Shown one piece after another: positions 33,319-43,625 of a stretch of DNA of 64,000 bases (positions are counted from its first letter, which is position 1; each line of letters begins with the position of its first letter). The notes below the pieces were generated by a model. That model saw only the letters and a program-made list of their open reading frames with translations. It did no database searches and was not told the origin of the DNA. The translations under genes and the position numbers were made by a program. The DNA comes from Pomphorhynchus laevis (taxonomy: Eukaryota > Acanthocephala > Palaeacanthocephala > Echinorhynchida > Pomphorhynchidae), in the NCBI GenBank assembly GCA_012934845.2, contig WNNJ02002821.1, positions 1 to 64,000 on the forward strand, written 5' to 3'.

Positions 33319-34760
33319 ATGTCCCCTTTACTCACCACCTTGTTTAACTCGTCCATCCGGAGTCGTATCTTTCCATCACACTGGAAATCTGCTATCGCTC
33401 GGCCCTTCCTTAAAAAACAATCGCTCGACCCCTCACTTCATAAGAGCTATCGCCCAATTTCACTCCTCCCTACTCTTCCCAAGCACTTAGAGCGCCTTAT
33501 CTTAATACAGATCAACGTTTATCTCTCTTTATCTAATCTGTCCCACCCTTTCCAATCCACTTTCCGTTCTAATCACTCTACAGAAATCGCCTGCATGAAA
33601 GTTTACAACGACCAACTCATTTCTCGTAACAAGGATCTATATAGTATTATCATCTCCCTAGACCTATCATCCGCGTTCGACATCGTCGACCACTCCATCC
33701 TCCTTTCTCGCCTTTGTTATGATTATTACTTTTCTTCCTCCTCCGTAGAATGGTTTGTCTCGTATATATCCGACCGTCCTTTTAGAGTCTGTTCTAATTC
33801 ATCATCCTCTCTTCTCATCCCAATTTTCTGCGATGTCCCACAAGATTCAGTCCTAGGACCCCTGCTTTTCTCTCTTCTACCCGGCGATCTCTCTCCAGTT
33901 ATCAAATCTTACTCCTTTAACGTCATGCAAAACGCTGATGACATCCTCATATATGCTGATGCAGCCGCACATCGCATACACGATATCGCAATTTCTGCCT
34001 CCAACTGTCTATCTTTTATTTACAAACGTATCTTCCATCTTCGTCTCGTTCTATCCCAGACAAGTCTAAAATAATGTGGATCCTCCCCCGTCAACCTAAC
34101 ATATCTCCTCCACATGTATCTTTTGCATCATCAATAATCTCCATAGTCCACAATCTCACTTTCTTAGGCTTCATTTTAATGATCACCTTTCCCTTAAACC
34201 CTTCGTTCGCGACAAGGTCCGCTCGTCTAACTTAATTCTACGTGACATCCGCCGTATCCGACACCTTATCGACTTCCGTTCTTGTATGTCGCATCTTTCA
34301 ACGTTTCTTTTTCCTAAAATTGATTACTGCCTCAGCCTTTTCGCAAATTCTATAAAATCCATCATCCTACCCCTACAACGCATCATCAACTCCGCCGTTC
34401 GAGTGCTCATACGTCTTCCTCGCTTTGACCACACATCCACATATCTCGCTCAACTCTCCCGGCCTACCATCCACATCCGCATACAACTCCGCCTTCTTCT
34501 CGTAACTTTTCGCCTCATCGCTGTCGGATCCCCATCGTTCATCAACCTCCATTTCTTATACGACACATGCGCACCTCTCTATTACTGCGTTCCCGTTATT
34601 CCCTCTTAGTCTACGTTCCCAATTACTTTAACAACTACGGTCTCCGATCCTTCCTCGTCACCGCCCCACTCGGCTGGAATCAGCTCCTACTCGACGTCCG
34701 CCGCGCTCCCTCATTTATTGCTTTCAAATGTCGCCTTCGTATTCACCTCCTCGAAACATG
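33319..34760 (+). pseudogene. LINE-C reverse transcriptase and C-terminal region
   Basis: 33319-34074 carries the RT: IFPSHWKSAIARPFLKK, YRPISLLPTLPKHLERL, FRSNHSTEIACMKV, IISLDLSSAFDIVDHS, DVPQDSVLGPLLFSLL and MQNADDILIYAD; the usual G of VPQG and the YADD context have changed in this copy. After a frame change, 34286-34760 carries the C-terminal LFPKIDYCLSLFANS, TYLAQLSRPTIHIRIQLRLL and WNQLLLDVRRAPSFIAFK. CR1/L2-like by motif style. Confidence 0.8.
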
Positions 34761-34791
34761 ATTTAGATTTTTTGTTGTTGTGGTCATGTAA

Positions 34792-34807
34792 GCGAGCGCC
34801 GGCACGC
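34792..34807 (+). repeat. LINE-C 3' terminal hairpin
   Basis: GCGAGC-GCCG-GCACGC, a 6-bp stem with one mismatch in this copy. The same hairpin closes the other LINE-C copies at 43177, 61154, 63145 and, on the minus strand, 52936. Confidence 0.75.
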
Positions 34808-34884
34808 ATTTGTCACGTCAAAAAATATCTTTACATATATTGAAATATGAAATATACAATTAACGGAATGATTAATCAGATCAA

Positions 34885-35175
34885 ATAACTGCGTCTACGT
34901 ATATTAAATTATTTATAAATTAAACATAATGATAAATAAAAATAATTAATAATAAAATAACAATAAATAATTTTAAATAATTTACTAATTTCATATAACT
35001 TATATCAAGTTAAAATTTAAAATTGAAATTAAAAATAAAAGTAAATTTTTATGAATTGACTAATAAATAATAGACGATGGATCAGAATAAGGGTTAGAGA
35101 TCATCAAGAGGAACTGCTATGTAATCGGGTTTCGTACTATTCCTCGACACAACATAGCAGCGGGTCCAAATAAAA
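34885..35175 (+). repeat. Dispersed AT-rich repeat ending in a CTGCTATG/CATAGCAG stem
   Basis: From ctgcgtctacgtat at about 34887 to tagcagcgggtccaaata at 35173. A second copy is at 41468-41680 (ctgagtctacgtat ... tagcagcggggccaaata), and the middle part is repeated twice at 48035-48370. Near the right end CTGCTATG at 35116 pairs with CATAGCAG at 35154 around a ggtttcg-containing loop. Probably a non-autonomous element. Confidence 0.65.
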
Positions 35176-35428
35176 TCTTACATTTGTTAATAGACAAAAA
35201 GATAATATCCATTAAATGATAAATATTCAATAAATTATTAATATGGAATAATTAGTATAATAAATGATTAATATACAATAAATGGAAAAACTCAATAAAA
35301 GAACATCAGTTGATATCATCGTGGGGGATATTAACGAGTCTATGAAGTGCCTGAAATAGCTAAACCGAACTACGATTGTAATGATATCATCAACTAAAGA
35401 GGTCTTGCTATAACGTTTAGTCCGGTCT

Positions 35429-35518
35429 GACGAACGGACTGAACGAACGAACTGGGCGAACGAACTGAGCCAACGGATTGAACGAATAAACTGAACGATC
35501 GAACTGAATGAACAATAT
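35429..35518. repeat. Minisatellite, 13-bp unit, about seven copies
   Basis: Head-to-tail variants of GAACGAACGAACT (for example gggcgaacgaact, gagccaacggatt, gaacgatcgaact). The 13-bp spacing is strict from 35441 to 35518. Confidence 0.85.
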
Positions 35519-37630
35519 TAACGTCAACATACACACTGAACACTTCTGCTAAATTATACTAGTGCGCTTGTAAGCAGGCCTTTTGCACGCATTTGCCACT
35601 TGAAAAATAAATTAATAAAATGTAAGACGTATTTTTAAAAAAATATAATTTAGCAACAGAATAAGTAAAAGCAATTAATATTTAGAAAATAACACACAAG
35701 AACGTCTTATATTCAATAATAAATAATTGATAAAATTGTAAATAATAGTCAATAATTAAAAATATTCATGATCATTTTTAAGAATATCTCAATCGAAAAG
35801 CTCAATATCTTTGAACATCACATAGGCCGTTAAATGTGTTCCTAGACATTACTCACGTAGATGCTTATACATCGATTGTAGTCAATTCTTAACATATCTC
35901 CAATAATTGTAAGATCTATACCATATAAACTTAAAATAATACACCATACTGGATACAATACTTTTATTTAAAAGTGTCTGATACAAAACTTGAATTCTCA
36001 ATACAACAATTTTTCAACTACGGCTTCAATATTTTATGAACGAAATTGTTTACTTAAATCCTATAGGTTATCATTTATATCCATTCGATAAGTTTTATTG
36101 ATCTTTAAATGCCGGAATAAATTCAAATAGTAACTTTTAAATCATCTTCAGCCTATAGAAAAGTCCAATTAATCGAAAATAGACTTGCAAATTTAGGGAA
36201 TTCATATTAGTCCAAGTATCCCAACCGACCAACGAGAAACAATCAACAGGAATAAACTTATGTTATGTGGACATAAATTAATATATTGTCCATTAATATA
36301 TCATCAGAAAAACAGAACACAACCTGTTAATAATTTGATTTATTGTACTCTATAACTCCAAAAGATGATAGGCATTAAGATTCTGAAATGTAAAACATCG
36401 TAAACTTTATAAATTAAAAAATATTGGCATAATGTTTATTATATACTAATATTAGCATATATATATACTAATGTTATATTATTTACTGAAGTTATTATAA
36501 TAAAGTGAACAGAAATGGCCAACACATCACTGTTCAAATAAGTTTCCTTATATCCATATAGTAAAGTTTAATGTAAGTCCGCTGGCGAGAAATAAACCAT
36601 AATTAATACAGGAGATAAGTCGGTCTAAACATTGCCAGATTTAACAAACAATTAACCTTTACAGTAAAAAACTTCTACTTGTATTGATGGTTAATTTCAA
36701 ACCTAGAATTATATATAGTGATAAAGCAATCTGATCTGCATGCAAAAAGTTCGTTAATAGGTAGGATCACAAACAATTAAGTTAATTAAAGACATGTTTC
36801 AACAAAGCATTAATCCAATACAGATCGTCTAATAACCATATACGGGTCTCTGTCGGTGCACATCTTAAACTGGTTCAATATAGATGAACATACTGTTTAA
36901 GCTAGAAGTATGTTCCAGAATCCAATAACACACTTAGATAATCGACGTATCCGGGTGTGCTAGATTTGAGGGATTTGCAGCATCAGTGGGTTACCTCGCA
37001 AGTGAGGCAAATCACAAAGGCGTAGCAGGTTACTAAGAGAATGGATCATGTCTTAAAGTATATTTCATACAAAATTCAAATCCACACGATCACGGATATA
37101 CCGTAATGTAGAATAAGATACAAATCTTTAAAGTTTACAATTACTATAATCTCGTGTTATAGCTTTTATCTAAGTTTTTACAAATTTTCTCCGGATAAAA
37201 CCTTTGTGTGAATATTATTATTTTTTTCCATTAAATATTTTCCTTTAACATAAACATTTAAAGCAGATAACTAGTCTATCTATGTATAAAGGAACATTGA
37301 TGGTAAAGCTTTAGATATAAAACGAACTGCGTCGACAGTTCATCAAAACTGGCGCAGAAATAAAAAAGACAACTAAAATTGTCTTTGGATAATAAATTGT
37401 CTTTGGATTCCTGAAAAATCCTCAATGACTCTACATCAATATGGTTTATTATACACTTCTCTCAACGAAGATATTGACTTTGCATTAGGAAACATAAAAA
37501 TGTTATCTAATGAATATTGTCCTGTGTATACAGTCATACAGCTCTAGGATTGTTTAGAAAGTTGATTTTAATAAAATAAAAATTAATATTACTTCAATTA
37601 CTTATATTGCGCTAATATTCGTTGAGTATA
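35519..37630. other. AT-rich spacer
   Basis: No gene or element I can name. An open stretch at 37426-37547 has ordinary codon content (MTLHQYGLLYTSLNEDIDFA...) but no partner sequence. Confidence 0.5.
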
Positions 37631-38110
37631 GGTAAGAAGTGAAAATTTTTCCAGCAAATTCTTGTCATAAATATTGTATTGTCCTTGTGTCCTTTATTAA
37701 TTTGTAGATAATAAATAATGCCGATTTCCAAGTATTTTAAATTTTAAAATTCGAAAATTAATAATGTACTCTGTCGCACATTATTGCTCCAAGCCTTACG
37801 TCTCTATTTCATCGAAGCTTACAGTATTCGTGGATTCCTGATGATTGGAAAAGGGCAATTGTTGTACCTAGGTAAGAAGTGAAAATTTTTCCAGCAAATT
37901 CTTGTCATAAATATTGTATTGTCCTTGTGTCCTTTATTAATTTGTAGATAATAAATAATGCCGATTTCCAAGTATTTTAAATTTTAAAATTCTAAAATCA
38001 ATAATGTACTCTGTCGCACATTATTGCTCCAAGCCTTACGTCTCTATTTCATCGAAGCTTACAGTATTCGTGGATTCCTGATGATTGGAAAAGGGCAATT
38101 GTTGTACCTA
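37631..38110. repeat. Tandem duplication, 240-bp unit, spanning the LINE-A 5' junction
   Basis: Two units begin ggtaagaagtgaaaattttt at 37631 and 37871 and differ at only a couple of bases. Each unit holds about 135 bp of non-LINE flank and then about 105 bp of LINE-A RT sequence (from gtactctgtcgcac to attgttgtaccta). The truncation point of the LINE is therefore itself duplicated. Confidence 0.9.
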
Positions 38111-39515
38111 TTCCAAAGAAACAGTTGGCACTAACTTGTTCAGATTTTAGACCAATTAGTCTTACCAGTGTTATTTCTAAAATTATGGAGAGACTCATTG
38201 CGAAGAGAATACGTGAACATCTAAATTTATATCAAATTCTTGATGATTCTCAGCACGGCTTCCGACCTGGTCGCTCGTGCCTAACTAATCTGTTGAATGC
38301 TCGCGAACATTGGGTAGCTGCTCTTAGTTCGGGTCTTACAGTTGATATAATATTTCTTGATTTCTCTAAGGCCTTTGATAGAGTTCCACATGCTGGTTTA
38401 GATTCACTACTACGTCATTACGGTGTACCTACGACAATTTGCAACTGGATTAAGACATTTCTCGAGGATCGATCATTCGTTGTGCGATTAGATGAAGTTT
38501 TGTCAACAGCTCGACGTGTTCATTCGGGTGTTCCTCAGGGCACGGTCCTAGGTCCACTTCTCTTTATCATCTTTTTGAATGACCTACTCCTAAGGTTAAA
38601 GTGTCCTCACCTGGCATTTGCTGACGATGTTAAAATATGGGCAACAACCCAAAACGAGGCGGATTGTGAATTTTTACAATGTGACCTTAACCGTATCGGG
38701 ACTTGGTGTAATAGCACTGGCTTGATACTCAACGCGACAAAATGTGTATGGATCAGATTGGGTAGAGATAAAACTCATTTCGATTACAAAATAAATGGAC
38801 ACTCAATCAAGCGAGTCTCAGAACATCCCGACCTGGGAGTGATAATTCACGAATCGCTAAAGACAAGAGCAAATAGTGATCACGCGCGGTTAAAAGCGAT
38901 ACGTGCCTTATACTGCATAAAAATGACTTTTGCAAAATTATCGCCGCAAATCTTCGCCAAACTTTATTGTGCCCTAGTAAGACCACATCTTGAGTATTGT
39001 GTACAGGCAACCTTTCCAACGACCAGGAGTGAGTTGAATAACTTGGAAAGTGTAATGAGACGAGCTTCTCGGATGTGTTGTCAAGGAAGCTTTATTTCAA
39101 GATTAAGATGTTTGAACGTTTTATCAGTGAGGTATCGGTATCTTTTTCTTGATCTGATTACACTTTGGAAAATTGTACATTCAGCTGATGGCTTTCCTTT
39201 GGGTGTAGTTAGATTTCGAGATAATTCGAGATTGCGAGGCCATTGTAAGATGCTTTTTAAAAAATTACCGGGTAAGCTGCGAAAATTTTACAGACTGTCT
39301 GAACGGGCAGTAGATGTTTGGAATAGTTTGCCTGAACCTATCGCTGCCATCACCAATTTCCTCGCTTTCAAAAACAGGGTTCGACGTTGGATATACGTCC
39401 AGGCTGATTTGTCACCTTTTCTAACCTACCCATTTGGTTGATCTTTTTTCTGTATTGTGTGATCGGCTTAAAGCCTTATGGCTAAGTCTGAACTTGATAA
39501 TAATTGATAATAATA
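37765..39515 (+). mobile_element. LINE-A, 5'-truncated plus-strand copy
   Basis: Carries the RT and C-terminal half of LINE-A, with an open frame from about 38005 to 39441, followed by the family's 3'UTR and a TGATAATAATTGATAATAAT tail. Its 438-residue translation from 38125 is, by eye, the same as the last 438 residues of ORF2 in the complete copy at 43626-46592, in opposite orientation about 4 kb away. It contains all RT motifs but lacks ORF1, the endonuclease and a start, so it cannot move by itself. Confidence 0.9.
38005..39441 (+). CDS. LINE-A reverse transcriptase (partial ORF2)
   Basis: Contains FRPISLTSVISKIMERL, GFRPGRSCLTNLL, IIFLDFSKAFDRVPH, HSGVPQGTVLGPLLFIIFLN and LAFADDVKIW (catalytic aspartates FLDF and FADD), then the thumb and C-terminal segments LRPHLEYC-like (VRPHLEYCVQATFP) and RAVDVWNSLPEPI. 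CR1-type RT by motif style. No stop interrupts it. The part upstream of 38125 is coding by comparison with the complete copy but has no initiator. Confidence 0.9.
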   Translation, partial: CTLSHIIAPSLTSLFHRSLQYSWIPDDWKRAIVVPIPKKQLALTCSDFRPISLTSVISKIMERLIAKRIREHLNLYQILDDSQHGFRPGRSCLTNLLNAREHWVAALSSGLTVDIIFLDFSKAFDRVPHAGLDSLLRHYGVPTTICNWIKTFLEDRSFVVRLDEVLSTARRVHSGVPQGTVLGPLLFIIFLNDLLLRLKCPHLAFADDVKIWATTQNEADCEFLQCDLNRIGTWCNSTGLILNATKCVWIRLGRDKTHFDYKINGHSIKRVSEHPDLGVIIHESLKTRANSDHARLKAIRALYCIKMTFAKLSPQIFAKLYCALVRPHLEYCVQATFPTTRSELNNLESVMRRASRMCCQGSFISRLRCLNVLSVRYRYLFLDLITLWKIVHSADGFPLGVVRFRDNSRLRGHCKMLFKKLPGKLRKFYRLSERAVDVWNSLPEPIAAITNFLAFKNRVRRWIYVQADLSPFLTYPFG

Positions 39516-41467
39516 AAATTTATTAATTTATATATAATAAGAAATTTCATAAAATCTGATAAATTTTAATATTAAAAATTTGAAATATTTAGAGGTATAC
39601 ATTTGTCAAAAACGCATATACCTAATCATAAATGTATTTTTATTAATATAGATAAAAAGGATTTGTACATCATACTCTGACGAAATACTAAGGTTGAGAA
39701 GGCATATTGGTATTGTTTTAGCCAAAATGTCCTCGCGCTGTATCCGCGGTGCGCGCTCAGCAATTCACCGACCGTGTAATAGCGCCCTTTTTGCAAAACC
39801 CACTTAACTATCTTGACAATTTCTACATTGCTATCTAATTTCAATACACAGGACCCAATTGCGGGTAACCAATTTATTTGTAATTGCTTTATAATAAATT
39901 ATTAATTAAAAAAAATAAAAAAAAATAAAAAGGATTTAATAAAGATATAAATTTGTAAATATTATGTTAATATTAAACGTACTTTCGATTCATTTAAAAT
40001 AAATAATATTTCAATAAAGTGTATTATTCTTACATAAAATATAAGAATTGAAATCTTATATTTTAATTTAATTGGAATGAATTGACTGTTTATAACAAAA
40101 GTTGTATATTTTATTCAGAAAAGAAATATTTTTTCTCTAAGAGGAAATCTTCCCGAAATAATGCCTGATCCTGAACAGGTAAAGATCTCTGAACTAACAG
40201 AAAAATCAAGCAAATTTAAAACATACCGTAATATTTACTTATATGACTAGAATACATATCCCATATATATTGTATTATATGTATTTTAGATTGTAATATC
40301 CCCTACTACAAGGTTTAAAAATTCAATTTAAAGTTTTAATAATCAATTTTTACTATTCCTATTTAATAGGCTTGTCATTTAAATACGAAAATTATTAAAC
40401 ACTTGTGTAAACCTGCATCGAATCTGTAAATAGGCATACTAACTAATAGGTATACTAAGGCTGTAAATAGATATACTGACTGTGATATATCAGGCCATAG
40501 AAATACGAACTACTTTTGAATTGAAATCTTTTTGCAATGTATTTATTCGTTCTTGTTCAGGGATCATCTCCTGCCCATAACCAAATTTCGAATTTTTTAA
40601 ATACCAAAATTTTTTATATACTGTTCTCTTCATATAACCTGCAGAAATTCGGTCTTTATAAAAACAGAATTATCAAAAGGCACTCTTAATTCGACAAGAT
40701 AAGCGAACTGAGAATTTCAGTTTAGATAGATACGCATTCATCTTGATAAAATGTTACACCAGCAAATTGCTCAAAATGTACATTCATCATAAGATAATAC
40801 TTTTCTAAATTATCAAATATATAAGAATTACTTCCCATTTATGTAAAAAATGATAACGAAAAAATGATAACGACAAACTCCTGAATTACAGATTACTGGC
40901 TTATGAAATATACCCTTCTGTTTTGATATTGTCAATTTTTGCTACCAAGTTTTTAGTGCAAAAAGCTTGCTGAAAAAATTTGTGGCCAAAAGCGTAAACC
41001 CTTTTGTTAAAATAATTTTTTTTATTCTAATTCGAAAACTAAAAGTGTAAAACTTTTTCCTTAAAATTACGAGACGTTTGATGAAACTATTTTAAAAGAA
41101 AGGTAAAGAAAATAAACCATAATTTTTTTAAAAATAAGAAAAATAATAATAAATTGATAAATTTTAAAAGCAGAAGTTATTGTTTAATGACGTTTCGGGT
41201 TTTCTGGTTAGTAATTTTAATTATATTTTTGGTAAAATTAAATTAATGAATTAAAATTAAATTAACCAAAATTAAATGAATCGATTAAATTAAATCGTAA
41301 AAGTTTAAAAAACCGGAAATGCTTTTATATCGAAAAATGGAAATTTCGTGCGAATTAAAAATACGCAGATGCTTTTTATACATTTATATTTCTAAATTTA
41401 TTTATTACCAAAATAAAAATTTTGAACCAAGAGTTAAGAGTTCTTCTTAATTAAGAATCAATTTAGC
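39516..41467. other. AT-rich spacer with a GC-rich island
   Basis: Mostly AT-rich with no gene. Between about 39715 and 39800 there is a sharp GC-rich island (tcctcgcgctgtatccgcgg, tgcgcgctcagcaattcacc). On the minus strand it lies within a 72-codon open frame (39626-39844, ...VLQKGRYYTVGELLSAHRGY...). I do not recognise it; it may be a scrap of a DNA transposon. Confidence 0.5.
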
Positions 41468-41680
41468 TAACTGAGTCTACGTATTTAATATAATTATAAA
41501 ATAAAATAAAAAAATACAAATAATAATGCTAAATCAAAATAATAAATAATTATAATTTTTTTATTGTAAAAATAAAAAAAAAATTAATAAAAAAATTAAA
41601 ATTAATAATATGCTATCAGGTTTCGACCCCTAATTCCTCTACCCAGCATAGCAGCGGGGCCAAATACATGCTAATGATGT
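41468..41680 (+). repeat. Second copy of the dispersed repeat of 34885-35175
   Basis: Begins ctgagtctacgtattt and ends tagcagcggggccaaatac, with the aggtttcgacccctaattcc loop. The middle is shortened and more AT-rich than in the first copy. Confidence 0.6.
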
Positions 41681-41735
41681 ATTTCCTCTGATAAAACTAT
41701 CTAGTATCTTATTCTAATACAAAGTATATTATTTA

Positions 41736-41785
41736 TTATCCATCCATAAAAATGGATGGATAACCATCCATTTATATGGATGGTT
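41736..41785. repeat. Two adjacent perfect hairpins sharing the ATGGATGG word
   Basis: TTATCCATCCAT pairs with ATGGATGGATAA around AAAA (41736-41763). It is followed at once by AACCATCCAT pairing with ATGGATGGTT around a short AT loop (41762-41785). Two perfect stems from one 8-base word suggest fold-back copying of a TCCA repeat. Confidence 0.8.
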
Positions 41786-41823
41786 ATCATCCATATATAA
41801 CAGTCATTTATAACTTTGCCACT

Positions 41824-43215
41824 TAAGCTATCGCCCTATTTCACTACTCCCTACTCTTTCTAAGCTCTTAGAACGCCTCATCTTAATACAAATCAACGCT
41901 TATCTCTCCTCATCCAATCTATACCCTCCTTTCCAATCCGCTTTCCGCTCTAATCACTCGACAGAAATCGCATGCATAAAAGTGTACAACGACTTACTCA
42001 TTTCTCGAGACAAGGCTCTATATAGTGTTCTCATCTCCCTCGACCTCTCCTCCACATTCGACATTGTCGACCACTCCGTCCTCCTTTCTCGCCTTCGTTA
42101 TGATTACGGCTTTTTTCCTCCTCCGTAGCATGGTTCGCCTCATATCTATCCGACCGTTCCTTTCGCGTCTGTTCTAATTCATCATCCTCCCCTCCCATCC
42201 CTATTTTTTGCGGGGTCCCACAAGGTTCAGTCCTAGGTCCCCTGCTTTTCTCTCTTCTGCTTGGCGATCTATCTCCGTTTATCAAACCTTACTCCTTTAA
42301 GGTCATGCAATATGCCGATGACATTCTAATCTATGCTCATGCACCCGCACATCGCATACACGATATCGGCATTTCTGCCTCCAACTGTCTTTCTTCTATC
42401 TACAAACGTCTCTCCAATCTCCATCTCGTTCTAAACCCCGAAAAGTCCAAAATAATGTAGATCCTCCCCCGTAAACCAAACATATCTCCTCCCACTGTAT
42501 ATTTTGCCTCATCGATCATCCCCATAGTCCACAATCTCACTTTCTTAGGCTTCCATTTCGATGATCACCTTTCCCTTAAACCCTTCGTCCGTGACAAGGT
42601 CCGCTCATCTAACTTAATTCTCCGTGACATCCGCCGTATCCGCCCCCTTATCGACTTCCGTTCTTGTATGTCTCTTCTTTCATCGCTTCTTTTCCCTAAA
42701 ATCGATTACTGCCTTAGCCTTTTCGCCAATTCTCCAAAATCCATCATCCTACCCCTACAACGAATAATCAACACCGCCATTCGAGTGCTCTTTCGTCTCC
42801 GTCGCTTCGACCACACATCCACATATTTTGCCCAACTCTCCTGGCCCACCATCCACATCCGCATCAAACTCCGCCTTCTTCTCGTTACCTTTCGTCTCAT
42901 CGCTGTCGGCTCCCCATCGTTCATCAACCTTCCTTTCTTAGACGATACTCGACCCACCTCGCTATCGCTTCGTTCCTGTCATACCTTCTTACTCCACGTT
43001 CCTAATTACTCCAACAACTACGGTCTCCGATCCTTCCTCGTCGCCGCCTCACTCGCCTGGAATCAACTCCCTCTCGACGTCCGCCGCGCCCCCTCCTTTA
43101 TCACATTCAAACACCTCCTCCGTTCACACCTTCTCGACACCTGATTCACAGTCTTGTTTTTTTTGTGGTCATGTAAGCGTGCGCTGGCACGCATTTGCCA
43201 CGTTAAAATAAATCC
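41824..43215 (+). mobile_element. LINE-C, 5'-truncated copy (RT and 3' end)
   Basis: Begins inside the RT (YRPISLLPTLSKLLERL in the first frame), passes through the VDHSVLLSRL and GVPQGSVLGPLLFSLL region in changing frames, and has a long clean C-terminal frame at 42668-43144 (LLFPKIDYCLSLFANSPKSI ... APSFITFKHLLRSHLLDT). The 3' end has a perfect GCGTGC-GCTG-GCACGC hairpin at 43177-43192. Broken by several frame changes. Confidence 0.85.
43177..43192 (+). repeat. LINE-C 3' terminal hairpin (perfect)
   Basis: A 6-bp perfect stem with a GCTG loop, followed by atttgccacgttaaaataaa as in the other copies. Confidence 0.85.
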
Positions 43216-43244
43216 ATTTTTTTAAGAGTTTAAATTTATTCTTT

Positions 43245-43445
43245 ATTTTATTGTATTGATTTATATATTTTACTATTTTCTGCTTGATGTTATTTTTATA
43301 ATAACCTAGTTTAAAATATATATCTATTAAATTATTTAAATAATTTTGAAGAAAGCCAATATCATTACATATTGTTGCAATTCTTAAAATTTCATTATTT
43401 AATGTATTATATTTTATATCATATGGTATGCATGAATGCTCATGC
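43245..43445 (-). repeat. Left copy of a direct repeat flanking LINE-A; Penelope-like coding remnant
   Basis: The same roughly 200 bp recurs at 47816-48016 in the same orientation with about a dozen differences. Read on the minus strand it encodes HEHSCIPYDIKYNTLNNEIL, RIATICND and LNNLIDIYFKLGYYKNNIK, resembling the segment after the RT palm of Penelope-like RTs ('xxHPxxxKxxIxxxxxLRxxxxCxD ... GYP'). It is not a target-site duplication: far too long and too diverged. Confidence 0.6.
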
Positions 43446-43625
43446 AAAAATATGTTTCTTGTAATAAAAGTTTTTTAAGATTAGGATTTTTATTAGCTGA
43501 TTTGATGTTGATAAATATTAAATATATTAATAATTAAATATTTGATATATTTAAATATTATTATTATTATCAAGTTCAGACTTAGCCATAAGGCTTTAAG
43601 CCGATCACACAATACAGAAAAAAGA

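Larger units (their letters stand above)
31225..34830 (+). mobile_element. LINE-C: CR1-like retrotransposon, near full length but degenerate
   Basis: The element runs from a monomer-repeat 5' region (31240-31383) through ORF1 (from 31452), decayed endonuclease sequence (32200-33000) and RT (33319-34760) to a 3' tail with a terminal hairpin at 34792-34807. Base composition is C-rich on this strand (many tc and cc words), quite unlike its AT flanks. Frames change repeatedly, so it is inactive. It is the most complete of at least six LINE-C copies in the window. Confidence 0.8.

Noticed and set aside
37426-37547. 40-codon frame MTLHQYGLLYTSLNEDIDFA...
   Set aside because: Codon content is ordinary, but there is no known motif, no splice context and no second copy; not enough to call a gene.
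40160-40250. 29-codon frame starting MPDPEQ with a possible donor
   Set aside because: Too short, no partner exon, surroundings are plain AT-rich DNA.
41610-41670. tRNA-like loop (ggtttcgacccc)
   Set aside because: No acceptor stem, D arm or anticodon arm could be built; it is part of the dispersed repeat.
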